A stretch of DNA of 64,000 bases from Vicugna pacos (GCF_048564905.1 NC_133007.1:9362001-9426000), one strand, 5' to 3'. Shown: positions 11,100 through 23,524, counted from the stretch's first letter. Notes: generated by a model not told the origin, from the sequence alone. Translations and numbers: made by a program.

Positions 11100-12480
11100 A
11101 ATACAATCTTTTATATTTACATTTTTGATGGTCCACATTTCTTTGTGTAGATTGGTCTTTCCATCTGCTGTTGTTTCCCTTTATTCTGAGGAACTTCTTT
11201 CATCATTTTTTCTAGTACAGTTCTGCTGGATATAATTTATATTTGTTTTTGAATATTTTGTCATCATATTTGAAGGACATTTTCACTGGATTTAAGATTC
11301 TGGGCTGACAGTTTTTTTTTCCCAGCACTTTAAGATGTCATCTGACCTTTAGTTTTTCTAATGTGAAGCTAGCTGTAGTTAATTTTACTGTTTTCCTGCA
11401 TATTAAGTGTCTTTTTTCCTTAGTCTGATTTTAATGTTTTATTTTTGTGAAGATTCTTGATTCTGTCACTTGGTATTTTCCCTTATACTTGGGAAATTTT
11501 CAGCGATTATTTTTCAAGTATCTTTCCATTTTGTATTTCTTTTCCCTCTGCGATTCCAATGACAAGAGTATTTAGCAGATTAATATTTTCCTACATGTCA
11601 TGTAGTCTATTTTTGTTTATTTCAATTTTTTCTCTTTGTTCTTTCTATTAGATTATTTGTATTGATGTATCTTCCAATTAATTATTTCTTTTTCTCCAGT
11701 ATCCTGGTAAGAATTTCTATTAAATTTTTCATTTCAGCAATTACATATTTTAATTCTGGTATTATAAAAATGACATAAAGTTAACTTTTTTCAATTTCCT
11801 TTTTTTCTGATACTCCTCATATGATCATTGATAATTATTACAAATTCTAAGCTCCAAACACATTTAAAGTAGCTGATTTGAATTTCTTATTGGTTATTTC
11901 TACCATTTGATTCTTCTGGGTATCAGTTTCTATTAACTGCTTCCTCTCTTGAGTATGTTTTTCTATTTTTCTGAGTCTAGTAATTTTTTATTCTAAACTG
12001 GACACTGTGTGTATGATGTTTTAGAGACTTTGAATTCTGCTACTTTCTTTCGTTGAGTGTTGATTTTTGTTCTAGCTAGAAGTTAACTGGGCTGGATTTA
12101 AATTCCAGACAGTATCTTCCCTATAGTGGTGGAAATATTCCCTCATACTTTTCAGCTTCTGTTTTCACCAGGCCTCCTGAAGTTCTCCCCATGAATATGT
12201 AATTCATCGATCAGCCAAGAACGGAGCAGAATTTGTATTCAGATCTAGGGGCTCACCCTACCCCTACATGGCCCCGTTCTTCATGCAATTTTCCTTCTAA
12301 TCCTCCGGCTGCTTTGCTAGCCCTATTTTCTCCCTCTGATTCCTCAAGCCAGTAAGACTACAGCTTCCTTCTCTTATGGACCATACATACTAGGAAGTAG
12401 CTTAGGGTGGAAAGCCACATGTGTATAAATCTAACCTCATGGACTTCACTCTTTCAAGGGTCACTTCCTCTAAATTTGCT
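11100..12480 (-). mobile_element. Old L1M fragment, antisense ORF1 to 5' region
   Basis: The plus strand shows antisense ORF1 phrases: 'agtacagttctgctggatat' (11,214), 'tttcactggatttaagattc' (11,281) and 'ttcagcgattatttttcaag'. It then has 5'-end-like sequence with 'ttctaaactggacactgtgt' (11,991). Direction is opposite to the L1 on its left, so the two are separate insertions. The GC content rises toward 12.4 kb as expected near an L1 5'UTR. Confidence 0.65.
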
Positions 12481-12496
12481 GCCTGCTCTTGACCAC

Positions 12497-12790
12497 TGTA
12501 TCAGTTTTCCCAGGTTGCTGTAACAAAGTAGCATAAATTGGGTGGCAAAATAATAGATGTTTATTGTCTCATAGTCCTGGAGACTAGAAGCCTGAGATCA
12601 GTGTGTTGGAAGAGTTGGTTCCGTCGAGGGCTGTGGGGAGAAGTGTGTTTCATGGCGGTTTGCTGGCAGTCTTTGGCAGTCACATGGTGTTCTCCCTTGG
12701 TGTCTGTGTCCAAGTTTCCCTTTTTAATAAGGACACCTGTTTTATTAGATTAAGGCATACATAAGGTTTGATGTTTAAGTTGTCTTCATT
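12497..12790 (-). mobile_element. MLT1-type LTR fossil, minus strand
   Basis: The antisense MLT1 pattern is clear: 'gtatcagttttcccaggttg' and 'ctgtaacaaagtagcataaa' at the left, then 'gtcctggagactagaagcct', 'ggcagtcacatggtgttctc' and 'aataaggacacctgttttat'. It is an old ERVL-MaLR solo-type LTR; no internal region is attached. The open frame at 12,538-12,753 is a chance frame within it. Confidence 0.75.
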
Positions 12791-12799
12791 TCCAGAGAT

Positions 12800-14215
12800 G
12801 TTTTAGAGTCAGGTTATCAATTTCAGGTAAGTCTGCTGGGATTATGACCAAAATTGCATTAGAACAATTTTGTGGGGAATTGTGGAAACCAGTTTGTGAA
12901 GAATTGACATCTTAACAATAATTAGTCTTGCAATCGATGAACATGATACATCTTTCCACTTATTTAGGTCTCTGATTTCTCTGTGATGTTTTATAGTTTT
13001 CAATTTATAGCTGTTCTTAAATTTATTAAGTATATTATGACTTGATAATTTTAGAAATAGTTGTTTTTAAATTAAGTTTTATAATTGCTATTACTATGTA
13101 AAATACGATTTTTAAATTAACTTTGTTTCACAATTTTGCCTAATATACCTATTAGTTCCATTAGATATTTTTCAAATTCCTTAGAATTTTCTATGCTAAC
13201 AATCATATTATCCACAAATACACAGTTTTACTTTCTCTGATTTTTATGGGTTTTATTATTTTTTTCCTTCATTTATCGCCCTGGCTGTCACCTCCAGTAA
13301 AATATTGAATAGAAATGGTGGGAATCGGGATTTCTGACTGTATATAATCTTGTGGGAAAAGTGTTTAGTCTTTTGTCTCTAAATATGATTGTACTTTTTA
13401 TTTTTGTGTAGATTAATTGAATTAGATGATGAATGAATGAATTTTGAATTTTGCTTCTTTTCCTAGTTTAATGATAGTTTTTTAAGAAGTTATGAGTTAG
13501 TATTGTGATTTGTCAAATGTTTTTATTTTGCATCATGATCCTATTTATATATTACCAGATCCAGTTTACTTATTAACACTTTTGTTACGTATTTCTACAT
13601 TTGTTCATGAGGATATTTGTCATGAATTCTCACTCTCTGTCTGTCTGTCTCTCTAATGTCTTTTTTGTTCCAGTATTAGTGTTTAGTGTTATTTTGGTCT
13701 CACAAAATTAGTTAGGCTGTGGTCTCCTTTTTCTCAAAGAGGTTACGTAAGTTTGATTTTGTTCTTGCCTTTTACACCTGGTAGAATTCACTAGTAAAAC
13801 TCCCTGAGCCTGGCATTACTTTGTGGAAAAGTGTTTGATAATAAGTTAAATTTCTTTGGTATATATATGGACCTTCTAATTTCCTTCTCATCTTGTGTCA
13901 GTTTGGTTAAGTGTATTTTTTTGAGGAATTTGTTCAACTCATTTAGGGGGTAGAATTTATTAGCATAAAGTTGTTAATAATATTCCCGTTATCCTTTAAA
14001 ATACTGTACAATCTTTAAGAATGCTATTTTTATTCCTGACGCTAGTAATTTGTGTCATCTCTCTCTCTTTTTCCTTGATGATCGTGTCCACGGTTTTTCT
14101 CAGTTTTGCTGGTCTTGTGTAACACTAGATTTTAACCTTGTTGTTCTTTTCCTATAGTTTATTTTCTGTTTTCTCTTCTCGTTTATATTATTTCATCTTA
14201 AACTTAGGACCAAAT
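12800..14215 (-). mobile_element. Old L1M fragment, antisense ORF2
   Basis: Plus-strand phrases match antisense ORF2 from its C-terminal side towards the RT and linker: 'tctgctgggattatgaccaa' (12,832), 'gaattgacatcttaacaata' (12,901), 'ctccagtaaaatattgaata' (13,291), 'ttctaatttccttctcatct' (13,873) and 'gctggtcttgtgtaacacta' (14,108). It lacks a 3'UTR at the low-coordinate end and is strongly diverged. It is not collinear with the fragment at 11.1-12.5 kb. Confidence 0.7.
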
Positions 14216-14254
14216 TTCCTGAACTAAACTGTTGTAAACATAGAAACAGGTACA

Positions 14255-14345
14255 CCTCAAATCGTAAGAATTAAATGAGATAATGTTTTCTGGTGCATAA
14301 TACTATGTAAGTGGTATTCATTCTAATTATTACAGAGAATACTCT
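14255..14345 (-). mobile_element. MIR fragment, minus strand
   Basis: The stretch 'agaattaaatgagataatgt' followed by 'gtaagtggtattcattctaa' is the antisense MIR core and 3' end. MIR is an ancient tRNA-derived SINE present in all mammals. The copy is short and diverged. Confidence 0.6.
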
Positions 14346-14794
14346 GGTACTTGCTATGAGGTTTCTCTAAATTTCTAGTTCAGGATGACTGATATTAAGT
14401 ATTTTATTTCTGTATTTACACAGGTGAAGTTTTAACCACCTGGAGATCAACAGCTTAATATTTTAAGGTCGTCATTGGATAAAGTCACTAGCATTTATAA
14501 GGCTCTATTCCCTTCAAAATAAAAACAAAACAGAGATTGTCTCCAGCTGAGTGAGACTTGTTTTCTCCCAAACTGTAGCTTCAATGACTTATGTCTGATG
14601 AGAACATTTCCATAGAGCTGCACGGAGTCATTTCACTCATGTGCTTTCAATGAGATCAGGTCGGGTTAGAAAAGAGGTAGGAATGTATAGAACACAGTAT
14701 CTATGGTAACTTTGAGTAAGAGAAGAAAAAGTCATAAAAGATGGGAAGGTCAAGAGGGCAGAGCTGGAATGGAATTACTTCTCACTGAAACCCA
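14346..14794. other. Non-repetitive stretch, no gene seen
   Basis: Ordinary sequence with no long open frame and no repeat I recognise. Confidence 0.5.
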
Positions 14795-14965
14795 ACTGTG
14801 TGAGAGGCCCACATGAGCACTTTATGCACTTTGTCTCTGATGCTCCTCGTATTACCTGACGTAGATTATCCATTTTAGAGAAGAGCACATCCAAGGTTAC
14901 AGTGAGTTACAAGATGGGATTCAAATTGAGGGCTGTAAGACCCCAAAACCCATTTCTTAACACTG
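14795..14965 (+). mobile_element. MIR, plus strand
   Basis: The order fits MIR: 'agcactttatgcactttgtc', a 'tatccattttagagaagagc' core, 'tacaagatgggattcaaatt' and 'aacccatttcttaacactgc'. It is a diverged fossil SINE. Confidence 0.7.
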
Positions 14966-16040
14966 CATAAGGCTTACACAGAGCCCTCCAAAGCAAAGTG
15001 GAGAGCCAGCCGTACCCTGCTTCCAGCACTGGTGTGGCAGCAAATCTTGGTGTCAGCTGGAGTATGGATGAAGCATATTTGCTCACGCTCGTCTGCAACC
15101 TGCCACTTTAAAATCTGCCATGACACAAAGTGGGGAAAAAGCTCTACAGAAATTCAAAGATTTCTTTTTTGAAGCTGGTGCAGACGGGCTGTATACAGTA
15201 AAACTGTAGACTTTCCAATTTACGTTTTGTTGGAAGGTAACGAGGGCTGCGGGAGTTTTAAATGTCCCCAGGAAAGTAAAACTTAACTTTTCTTTATGAA
15301 CTAAATGCATTAAGTTGGATATAAAGCTAATATTTGTGTATCCAGTCTCTTTTGACACAATTTTGAAGCTTTGCTCCTAAAATTCGGAGAAAACACACAT
15401 TGGAATTCAGGGTCTTGAATACAAGACCTAATAAAAACAGCTCTTAACCATCCTAATGTTCCCTTCAAAGAAGCATTTTATCTGTAAATACGCAGACTAG
15501 AATGGATTTAACTCTGAGGAGTCTCCTGTGAGTGGTTGGCTCAAAGGGTAACCAGTCCACCTGATCTTGTCCAGTTCACTGAAAGCGTAACTACAAGAAC
15601 ATAGATGCTGCTTCCCACAGTGGAGGGGGGGGTGGGGGGTGGGACTGGCAAGTGGAAGCTCCCCGCCCAGATGTGGCATGCCCCGACCCCACCTCTCCCC
15701 GTGCGCGAAGTGTGGGAAAATGGCAGAGGATAGCCGGTTTGCCACTTCCTCACGTGCTGAGTCTTCTCTTGTTCTTACTCAAATGCTGCTTTTCTCATTG
15801 CACACTCACTCCTCAGTGATTTTGTCTCTTCATTTCTCTTTCATCTTCTCTACCCTCTCGCCTTTTTCTAGTCTGCCTTTGGTCCTTTCGATGAGAGTTC
15901 TCAATAAATGACAGTAGTTACTTTTTGACTGTATAATCTTACTGTAGAATCAATTACCAAAGATCTCAGTGGCTGGAGATTCTACAAGAAGGTGCTTTAT
16001 TAAGCTCTCTTTTTCAGAGATAGAATGAGCCATAATTACC
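14966..16040. other. Mostly unique sequence, G-run near 15.6 kb
   Basis: No gene is supported. Several open frames (up to 91 aa) occur on the minus strand but overlap each other in different frames, as chance frames do. A G-rich tract at 15,622-15,643, with several runs of four or more G, could form a G-quadruplex. A GC-rich patch with a few CpGs follows at 15,660-15,760. Confidence 0.5.
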
Positions 16041-16490
16041 TTTTTTTTCATTCAACAAATAATTTATTTTACATCGGGCACTGTCCTAGGTTCTGGAAGA
16101 GAGCAGTAGGAATAAAAGCAAAGAAAAAAACATGTACACGTGCACAGAGATTGCATTCTTGGCAGGGGATGGAGAGACATATCTAATTTTAAAAGTATAT
16201 TTTCCGGTATGTTGAAGGTGGTAAGTTCTGTGGAAAAATAGAAGAGGGCAAGGCAAGGAGGATAGAGGTGCTGTAAGGCTGCAGTTTTAAACAGGGTTTC
16301 AGGGTTGGTCTTGCTGAAATGGTAGCATTTGAACAAAACTTTGATGGAAGAGAAAGTGAAGGAGTAAGTTGTATGTTTCCCTGGAGAGATCTGCACAGGA
16401 GACAAGTGCAGACTCCCTGAGATGGGACTGCTCTTAAAACATTTGGTGAAAAGCAAAGAAGTGCATGTAGTTGGAATGGAGTGAGTGGGT
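16041..16490 (-). mobile_element. L2 LINE 3' part, minus strand
   Basis: The sequence follows antisense L2: 'cattcaacaaataatttatt', 'gggcactgtcctaggttctg', 'cagagattgcattcttggca', 'ggtagcatttgaacaaaact' and 'ttccctggagagatctgcac'. This is the usual L2 3' layout over about 440 bp. The 130-aa minus-strand frame at 16,064-16,456 is a relic or chance frame in it. L2 has been inactive since before the placental radiation. Confidence 0.75.
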
Positions 16491-16642
16491 CTGAACTCTC
16501 CAGTAAAGTTACTATTGAACTTTAATATAATTTCTCAGGTGTTGAGTCATCATTTGTTGACATTAAAGACTGGTAACTTGATTCTAGGGAGATTCCTAGA
16601 TGCTCTCTTACAAGATCAAAAAGCACACAGGCTGCTGGAACC

Positions 16643-17468
16643 AAAAGGAGCACTTAACTGGTGGCTGTAATATCATGGGGGGTTTAGGCAGGTGAACATG
16701 TAAGGCTGATCACCAGTGTATCAACAGATAATTGCACATCAATTCATTGAAACCAGGCTGAATATAATACCACATACCTCTAGTGGGTGAAAAGCAGACA
16801 AATGACTAGACTACCACAGCCAAGAATACATTTCTATATATATCCAGAGGGAACTCTAATTCAGAAAGATATATGCACCCCAATGTTCATAGAATCACTA
16901 TGTACAATAGCCAAGGTATGGAAACAACCTAAATGTCCATTGAAAGATGACTGGATAAAGAAGTTATGGTATACAATGGAATACTACTCAGCCATAAAAA
17001 GAATGAAATAATGCCATTTGCAACAGTATGGATGGACCTGGAGATCCTCATTCTAAGTGAAGTAAACCAGACAGAGAAAGAAAAATACCATGTGATATCA
17101 CTTATATGTGGAATCTTAAAAAAAAAAAAAAAGTCCCGAATGAACTTATCTACAAAACAGGAAAAGACTCATAGACTTAGAAAACAAACCTGTGGGTACC
17201 AGGGGAAAAAGGGGGTGGGAAGGGATAAATTGGGAGTTTGCGATATGCAGATGCAAACTACTATATGTAAAATAAACAACAAATTTCCACTGTAGAGCAC
17301 AGAGAACTATAATCAATATCTTGCAGTGACCTATAATGAAAAAGAATATGAAAAGGAATATGTGTATGTATATGTATGACTGAGACATTATGCTGTACAC
17401 CAGAAATTGACACAACATTGCAAACCGACTATACTTCAATTTAAAAAAAGGGAAAAAAAGGAACACTT
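16643..17468 (+). mobile_element. Cetartiodactyl-type L1 3' end, plus strand, likely 13-bp TSD
   Basis: From about 16,830 the sense strand gives the ORF2 C-terminus. The frame 16,787-17,011 ends '...WIKKLWYTMEYYSAIKRMK', typical of this L1, and continues '...ILILSEVNQTEKEKYHV' in another frame. The 3'UTR then runs to 'gacacaacattgcaaaccga' and 'tatacttcaatttaaaaaaa', with an A-rich tail to about 17,459. The 13-mers at 16,643-16,655 and 17,456-17,468 ('aaaaggagcactt'/'aaaaggaacactt') differ at one base and are a plausible target duplication. If so, 16,656-16,830 is part of the insert, but I could not match it to L1. Confidence 0.82.
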
Positions 17469-17469
17469 C

Positions 17470-17840
17470 ATACCTTCTCTGTTCTCTTCCTTTTCACACT
17501 AATTTCAGCAAATACCTCCACACTTGTTGAGAAGTTCGTGGCCATCTGACCTTAGCTTCCCAACCTCCACCCCCACCTGTATCTGTTCCCACAGGCATTT
17601 CTTCCTCCTCAGAAGCCCATTGCTCTGTAACTGCCACCTGCCGTCCTTCTTCATGTTGCTCTCTAACTTGCCCTACTCTCCTAAGAAGCTGCAGGTTTTC
17701 CCATCTGATGAAATCCCTTCTTCTGCTTTCAAATGATGGCAGTTTTGGGTTTGTTTCTTTGTGCTGCTCACTGCTCATGACTCAGAACCTGGCACTTAGT
17801 AAACATTTCAGAAGTATTTGTGAGTGGAAAGAATGGTAGT
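17470..17840 (+). mobile_element. Probable L2 3' end, plus strand
   Basis: The pyrimidine-rich stretch ends with 'cctggcacttagtaaacatt' and 'tcagaagtatttgtgagtgg', the form of an L2 3' terminus. The upstream part agrees only in composition, so the left border is uncertain. Confidence 0.45.
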
Positions 17841-19984
17841 TTTCCCTCATCTTAAAACAAATTATTCCCTTTAAGAATTTGTGGAGGTCTGGGTGAGAAG
17901 CCCCTTTTCTCCTTTTCTCTCCTAACACCCACTTTTCTCTTTCTCTAAAGAGCTAATCCTAGTGCCCTAACCCTCAAAGCTGCACGTGTGCCAATCACCC
18001 ATCTCTTCTCTTCCTCAATCAAAACCTCTATTACTTCAATGGAGGGCATGTCCCTGGGGAAAAAGCTAGGGAAATAACCTATTGAAGTAATATACTTTGA
18101 TGTCCCAATAATTACATCAGAGCCCTTGCCAGGGTGTCTGAGTTTTCAAAAGAGGAAGCTTTACAGCTACATGATATTCTGGTCTCAGGAGTGTCATGAA
18201 AAACTGCCAGTGAATTTTAAAAGAAGTCACGTAGTTTGGGAAAATTATTGTCTGCTTCCCATTGAGAGAGATATTCCCTTAGAACTATTTGTGTGTGTGT
18301 GAACCTGTCTTTTCCTCCTAAGTGTGCTGCTGTCTGTGGGTCTCATCATGGGTTATTTCCAAACATCCATTTCGAGATGTCTCTCCCGCAGCCAAGGCAT
18401 TTCTAAGTGACATTTCCCATCAGGACCACAGGCACGTCTGACCGACCTCCTTGATTGTCCCACATCAGTGCTGTGAGGGCCAGACCAGGCTCTGTGATTG
18501 TGGGGTAGCTGGCGATCCTGGCCAGTGGGATCGGCTCTCTTTCACTCAGCATGCTCTCCAGCTAAAAGCTCTTATTTTAAGGGCCACTCAAGGGGCAAAG
18601 GAAATGGGTACCAAAGTGTAGCTTGGCATATCAGCAGTCTTGTCATTTGATAGAGAACCATTTCCGGTGGTTTTGGAATCAGAGCAAGATATATCCGTCC
18701 TGAAGGCCCTGACGTGTCTGAAGTAACTACAGTGGCTCTCTAACTAGTGGAAAGACTCACAAAACAAGGCCAGGTGGATAGGAAACACAGACACTTTCAA
18801 ATTTACTTTAACTTCTCTGGTTTCTTGCCAGATTGATTTCTTTCATTAGGGAAAGTTCCATCTACATACCATGCTAGCCTCAGGAGGTCGGAGACTGATT
18901 TAGTGGTCTTAATTTAGGAGCATCCTGAATTTTCAGGAATTTATTGTTTAATATTTGAATGCCCATGTGTGGCATTTGGATTAATTGACTTGATTTGGGT
19001 AGAAGTCTTTTGTGAGTTATGCTTCAAGTTGAGTTTGAAACACAGTTTCCAATCAGTGATGCCACCATCTTGGACGTCCAGCCTGGAGGGATTTGAACGT
19101 TGTTTTCAACACAATCCCCATTTAAGGCCTATAGGAGCTTCCTGTTCCTTGTTTTCTCTGCCTTAACCTCCCTAGCCTCACACCAAGACCCTATATCAAA
19201 GGTTCCCTGACCACTTTTCTGACCTCATCTCTCTTTGTTCTCTGGCCAGGGCCCTTAGTAGGGGCATTTCTGCTCTGTCCCTACCTCCGGGAGGGAGATT
19301 TGGAAGTATGGGTGATTTAATTGTCACTGTTACTCGGGCACAGCACCAGCACTGACTGGTGGGGTTTAGGGATGCTAAAAGTCCTGCCGTGTGTGGCCGT
19401 CCTACAAATAAAGAACTGTTGCCCTGCTCCCAATGCCAGAAGGGGCTCTCATTGATAAATACCGCTTGTCAGATTGCCGTCTTCCTCCAGCAGCTTTATA
19501 AAGCTCTCTCTGCCCTTGCTCGTATTCTTTGTCCGCCCTCCTCATTTGTATTAATGTTTACCCTCTCGTCGTCATACCTGTCCCACCTGAGAGACCCACG
19601 CAGGTACTTCTGCCTCTCTGATTCCAGCCTGAAAGGCGCAGGGTTGTTTCTGCATCTTCCCTGACACCTTTCCCAATCAAGCCACTCTGAGAAGACCCTC
19701 ATACCATAAATCCCCTTCCCATCTGTTTTATGCATCCCTCTTAGGAAAATCAAGCACATTCTTTTGTTTTTAAATCTTGCCTGTCCTTCCTCTCGAAGCT
19801 CCTAGAGAGCAGAGCGGTCTCGTGTCTTGCACTTTCCCGGCATTGGTTTCATCTATTCCTCTGGCCCTTCTGCACCAGCCAGATAGGTTTACTTTCTTTC
19901 TCTCAGACGTGCTGCTGCGGCGGGGACTGCTGTGTGCTCACCGCCGCCCACCGCCTGGTCCCGCTGAACCCATCCCGAGGCCTC
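17841..19984. other. Mostly unique sequence, no gene supported
   Basis: No repeat is clear between 17.85 and 19.1 kb. From about 19.48 kb the text is pyrimidine-rich and carries 'cgaagctcctagagagcaga' and 'gtgtcttgcactttcccggc' near 19,795-19,842, suggesting a weak L2 piece in plus orientation. A small CpG-bearing patch lies at 19,905-19,980. Open frames of 87-101 aa on both strands overlap each other and show no recognisable domain. Confidence 0.4.
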
Positions 19985-20310
19985 CTCTGCAGCTAGGTGT
20001 GGTGCTTGGACTGAGTTCTAGCCAAAGGCATATGGGCAAAAAATGAAATCTATCACGTCTATGTCTGCCCTGTAAACATTTTCCATATTCAATCAGTCCT
20101 CCTTACTCTTTCTCTTTCTCACCCATCAGCTAAAGGGAGAGGACTCCACAGACGTAGAGAAAGAGCCTCAAGAGGAAGAGAGTTGAGTCCTCAAATGACT
20201 GGGCAGAAGTTCCCTCAACTCACTGGGAACAGCTGAATTGACTTTATATGAAGGAGAAATAAACTTTAATTTTGTTTAGCCACTGAGATTGTTGCATTTT
20301 TGTTATAGTA
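19985..20310 (+). mobile_element. Ancient LTR-like medium-reiterated repeat fossil, plus strand
   Basis: The text resembles a common mammalian LTR-like repeat: 'ctgagttctagccaaaggca' near 20,010 and, at the far end, 'gagaaataaactttaatttt' and 'gtttagccactgagattgtt' with 'gttatagtagcaagc'. I recall this ending from MaLR/ERVL-type LTRs but cannot name the family. It is old and degraded. Confidence 0.45.
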
Positions 20311-20655
20311 GCAAGCATTTCTTTCTTTCTTTTTTTTTTGAAGTATAGTCAGTTTACAGTACTGTCAGTTTCTGGTGTCCAGCATAATGCCTCGGTCATG
20401 CGTGTACATACATATATTCATATTCATATTCTTTTCCATTATAAGTTACTACAAGATACTGAATACAGTTCCCTGTGCTGTACAGTAGAAACTTATTATT
20501 TTATACAGTCGTTAGTATCTGCAAATCTCAAACTCCCAATTTATCCCTTCCCACCCCTTTCTCCCCCTGGTACTCATAGGTTTGTTTCCTATGTCTGTGA
20601 GTCTGTTTCTGCTTTGTAAATAAGTTCATCTGTGTCTGTAGGGGCAAGCGTTTAT
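20311..20655 (-). mobile_element. L1 3' end, minus strand, with near-perfect 12-bp TSD
   Basis: A T-run and then 'tgaagtatagtcagtttaca', 'gatactgaatacagttccct', 'gtgctgtacagtagaaactt' and 'atgtctgtgagtctgtttct' are antisense cetartiodactyl L1 3'UTR. The insert covers about 20,323-20,643. 'gcaagcatttct' (20,311-20,322) and 'gcaagcgtttat' (20,644-20,655) agree at 10 of 12 positions and read as its target duplication. It landed at the 3' edge of the LTR-like fossil to its left. Confidence 0.82.
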
Positions 20656-20689
20656 ACCACACCTGCCATATACTTTCTCCTCGACATGA

Positions 20690-21040
20690 ACATATCTGCA
20701 TGGTTCCCGTCGCCCAGAATGAGTTTCCTCTTAACATGTTTAAATTTCATCCCTCGTGTGACACCTGGGTCATTCCCACCTCCTCCATGAAGTTTTCTGC
20801 CATTTTGCCAAACCAGAGTGACTTCTTCCTCCTCAAATTCTTGACAGCCATAATACTCCTTTGCCACTCACTCAGCAAATAATGTTCTACTGCACATATT
20901 TTTATTTAGCTTTAACCTGTATATTCTACCTTCTCTGGTAATTTTTAAGATCTTTCAAGGTAGTGCCTTTGTTTTATGCTTCAGTGTTAGGGATGTTGTA
21001 GCTGCTTAGGAAATAATTGTAAAATGAATGAATTGACTTA
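20690..21040 (+). mobile_element. Probable L2 3' part, plus strand
   Basis: The series 'catgaagttttctgccattt', 'agatctttcaaggtagtgcc', 'tttgttttatgcttcagtgt' and 'taggaaataattgtaaaatg' plus 'aatgaattgac' fits the end of L2 (release site, date-like motif, then the ATGAATGA-type terminus). Confidence 0.6.
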
Positions 21041-22574
21041 TTTTACTCATTCCCCCCTCCATGTTGTTGTTTTTTTTTTATATCTCATCTTACTGATACA
21101 TTCTATACCGTGGTATTTTGCTTCTTCCCCGGATGGTTTTGATATCATTTATTTCTGTTCCTACTTCGCAGTTAGAAATGCCGTTGAAAGAAAATTGCAC
21201 CTCCCCATTATTCCTCCTCTTTCATGCTGTTTCCTTTAGTGCTGCTTGTTTGTTTGTGTTTAATACATCCTCATTGAATAAATGAATCTGATTCTTTTCT
21301 CTGAATTCAAGGAAAAATTACAGGTAAAACATCCTAATCCTCTCGTTTGGGGAGATATCAAAACATTGTATCAGATTTCTTTATCTCCTTGGTTATCATG
21401 GGAGTAATCACATAGGGCTGGCTGACCGTGGTGAATGAGGTCAATCATTACTCTATCGACTTTTTGTCTAACAAAAGACAAGATTCTTCGGCCTGTTACT
21501 GTAGTGTGATCATTGCTTTTGCTGGTTTCATCTTTGAAGCACCGTATCCGCGTTCATGTGGTATTTTTCGAATTGGTGGGGTGTTCTGGGGGGACGTGGC
21601 CTGCAGGGATTTGTTGGAGGGAAAGCCTACTGAGGCAGCGGCCCTGCCAGGCAATCAAACTTATTGACTCTGTTCTCTTTTGTTCCCCCCCTGGGACTGG
21701 AGACCCCATTCAGCAGTCAATAATGGTCATAAAGAGAAGGTACATAGGGGACTTGACCTCTTATTCCAAAAGCTTGATCCTCAGCAACCCGCTTCTTTCT
21801 GCACAGGATGGTGGCTGGATGTATTCCTCACATAATTTTTGGTGTCTTATTAGAGTCAGTGAACAGTATGAATAACCATGTAGATAACTTCTGACTAATG
21901 GACAGATAATAAGCAAAATTCCTATAACACGTTTGTGTTAGAATCTCTTTGACTCGATATTAAATAGGTAACTTAAGTCCCTAACAAGTCTTAGCTACTT
22001 GGATATACCATGTATGTCCCCAGTAACAAGTCTGCTTCCTTTGCTTAGATCTCTACATGTCTTTTAACCCAAAAGGGGGCAGGTATTAGTATGGAGGGAG
22101 AAGGCCAGCGATTGGGAGATCCCTGAGTAGCAAAATGAGAAGGTTCTTTCGGGGAGCGAGTGAGCCAGCAGTTAAGCCAGGCCCCCAGGGGCTGGCCCTG
22201 TCAGGGAGAGTCACGGAGGAAAGAGGTAATTATGGCAGTGGGTAGGAGCGGCTGTGCGGGAAGGAGACACCCAGTAGCTCCGGGCAAGGCGATACAGATT
22301 TATTAACTAACTCGAGGTTTAATTTGAAGACTCCAGTACTTTTCTATAAACTGTCTCGTTCACTAATTATTTAATAAGTCTACTCTCCTCAAGCGCCTCC
22401 TTATTCTGGGCAAGGACCGACTCCTTTTATGCCGGCATCATGTCTACCAGTGGGTAGAGGAGATGTTGGCCCAGGGGAAATGTTTGGTACATACCACTGG
22501 AGGGTTGATACCTGGCCTTCGTTTCTGTTTGGTTCATTCTCTTTTGTTTCAGATTCTGCGACATATTTTCATAG
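21041..22574. other. Unassigned 1.5 kb with a few CpG-bearing patches
   Basis: I see no repeat, exon or RNA gene that I can support. The segment 22,140-22,430 is GC-richer, has scattered CpGs ('gcggctgtgcgggaaggaga', 'gctccgggcaaggcgataca') and a TTTATTAA on its right side. It could be a weak regulatory block or a very old LTR read backwards. Overlapping open frames at 21,428-21,875 have no recognisable motif. Confidence 0.4.
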
Positions 22575-23295
22575 CTGCATTAGATGCTCATTCCCTTATT
22601 TACTCAATAGTTAGGTGTTAAAGGCCCAATACTGTTCTAGGAGCTAGAGATACGGACAAGGTTCATACCCTCACAGAGCTTGCATCCTTGTGGGAGGAGA
22701 AAGAGCATGCATATATACATGTATGATATGTATAGACATAGACATCGATGTAGTTAGACTTGTCTGTAATTTAAGCAGAGTCCTGAATGAAGTGAGGGAA
22801 GGAAGCCATGCAGATTTCTAGAGAGAAATGATTCCAGGAAAAAGAATTGCCTGGTCCCAGAGGCAGGTGTGATGTATTGCTGTGTTGGAGGAGCAACACG
22901 GAGGCCAGTGTAACCAAAGTGCAGTAGCAAGGGGAAGAGGTCTCGGGAGTGAGGCCAGATAGACGGGGGCCAGCTTACTGAGCACTTTCAGGCAGTGGTG
23001 AGAACCAGGACTTACTCCCAGTGAAATGCTCAGAGCCATTCAGTGTCTTGCCAAGGGGGAAACCTAATCTGATTTCATTCTCAAAAGGATTATTCAGACT
23101 GCAGCAGGGAATACAAATGTAAAAGGACAAAGGTGAAAAGAATTTCTTGCTTTGTCTGGGGAGAAATGACAGTGGCTTAGAATGAAGTGCAGTTGTTGGA
23201 GTGGCCTCCTCCCCAGTCACCGTCCAGGTAGGAAGATGATACTCTGTTTGACAACCTGAGTGCCTAGCCTGTGATACCATATTGAACTTAGAGCA
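22575..23295 (-). mobile_element. L2 LINE, minus strand
   Basis: Antisense L2 is well preserved in order: 'atactgttctaggagctaga', 'ccctcacagagcttgcatcc', 'gcagagtcctgaatgaagtg', 'ggaggagcaacacggaggcc', 'ggtgagaaccaggacttact' and 'ggaaacctaatctgatttca'. About 700 bp of the 3' half is present. No open frame is meaningful. Confidence 0.8.
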
Positions 23296-23524
23296 CCTGA
23301 TCTTGCTTTTAAAAATGGGATCTTGTAATTCTAGGGCCTCCGATACTGATCAGAGTTGGATCTGAAACCTAGGAGGACAAAGGAAGTCAGCAGAAGTTGG
23401 AAGAGAATCAGAAGGTGGAGAAAGGAGAACATGGGATATGGTTTCTGGTGTCACAGGGATCCCTGACAACGCCCTAGGCAGCCCTGAGTCACAATCCAAA
23501 GTGGGTGTGAAGCCTCTGCTCTCA

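Noticed and set aside
22140-22430. Retroviral LTR read backwards
   Set aside because: No terminal TG/CA pair, partner copy or primer-binding site can be recognised.
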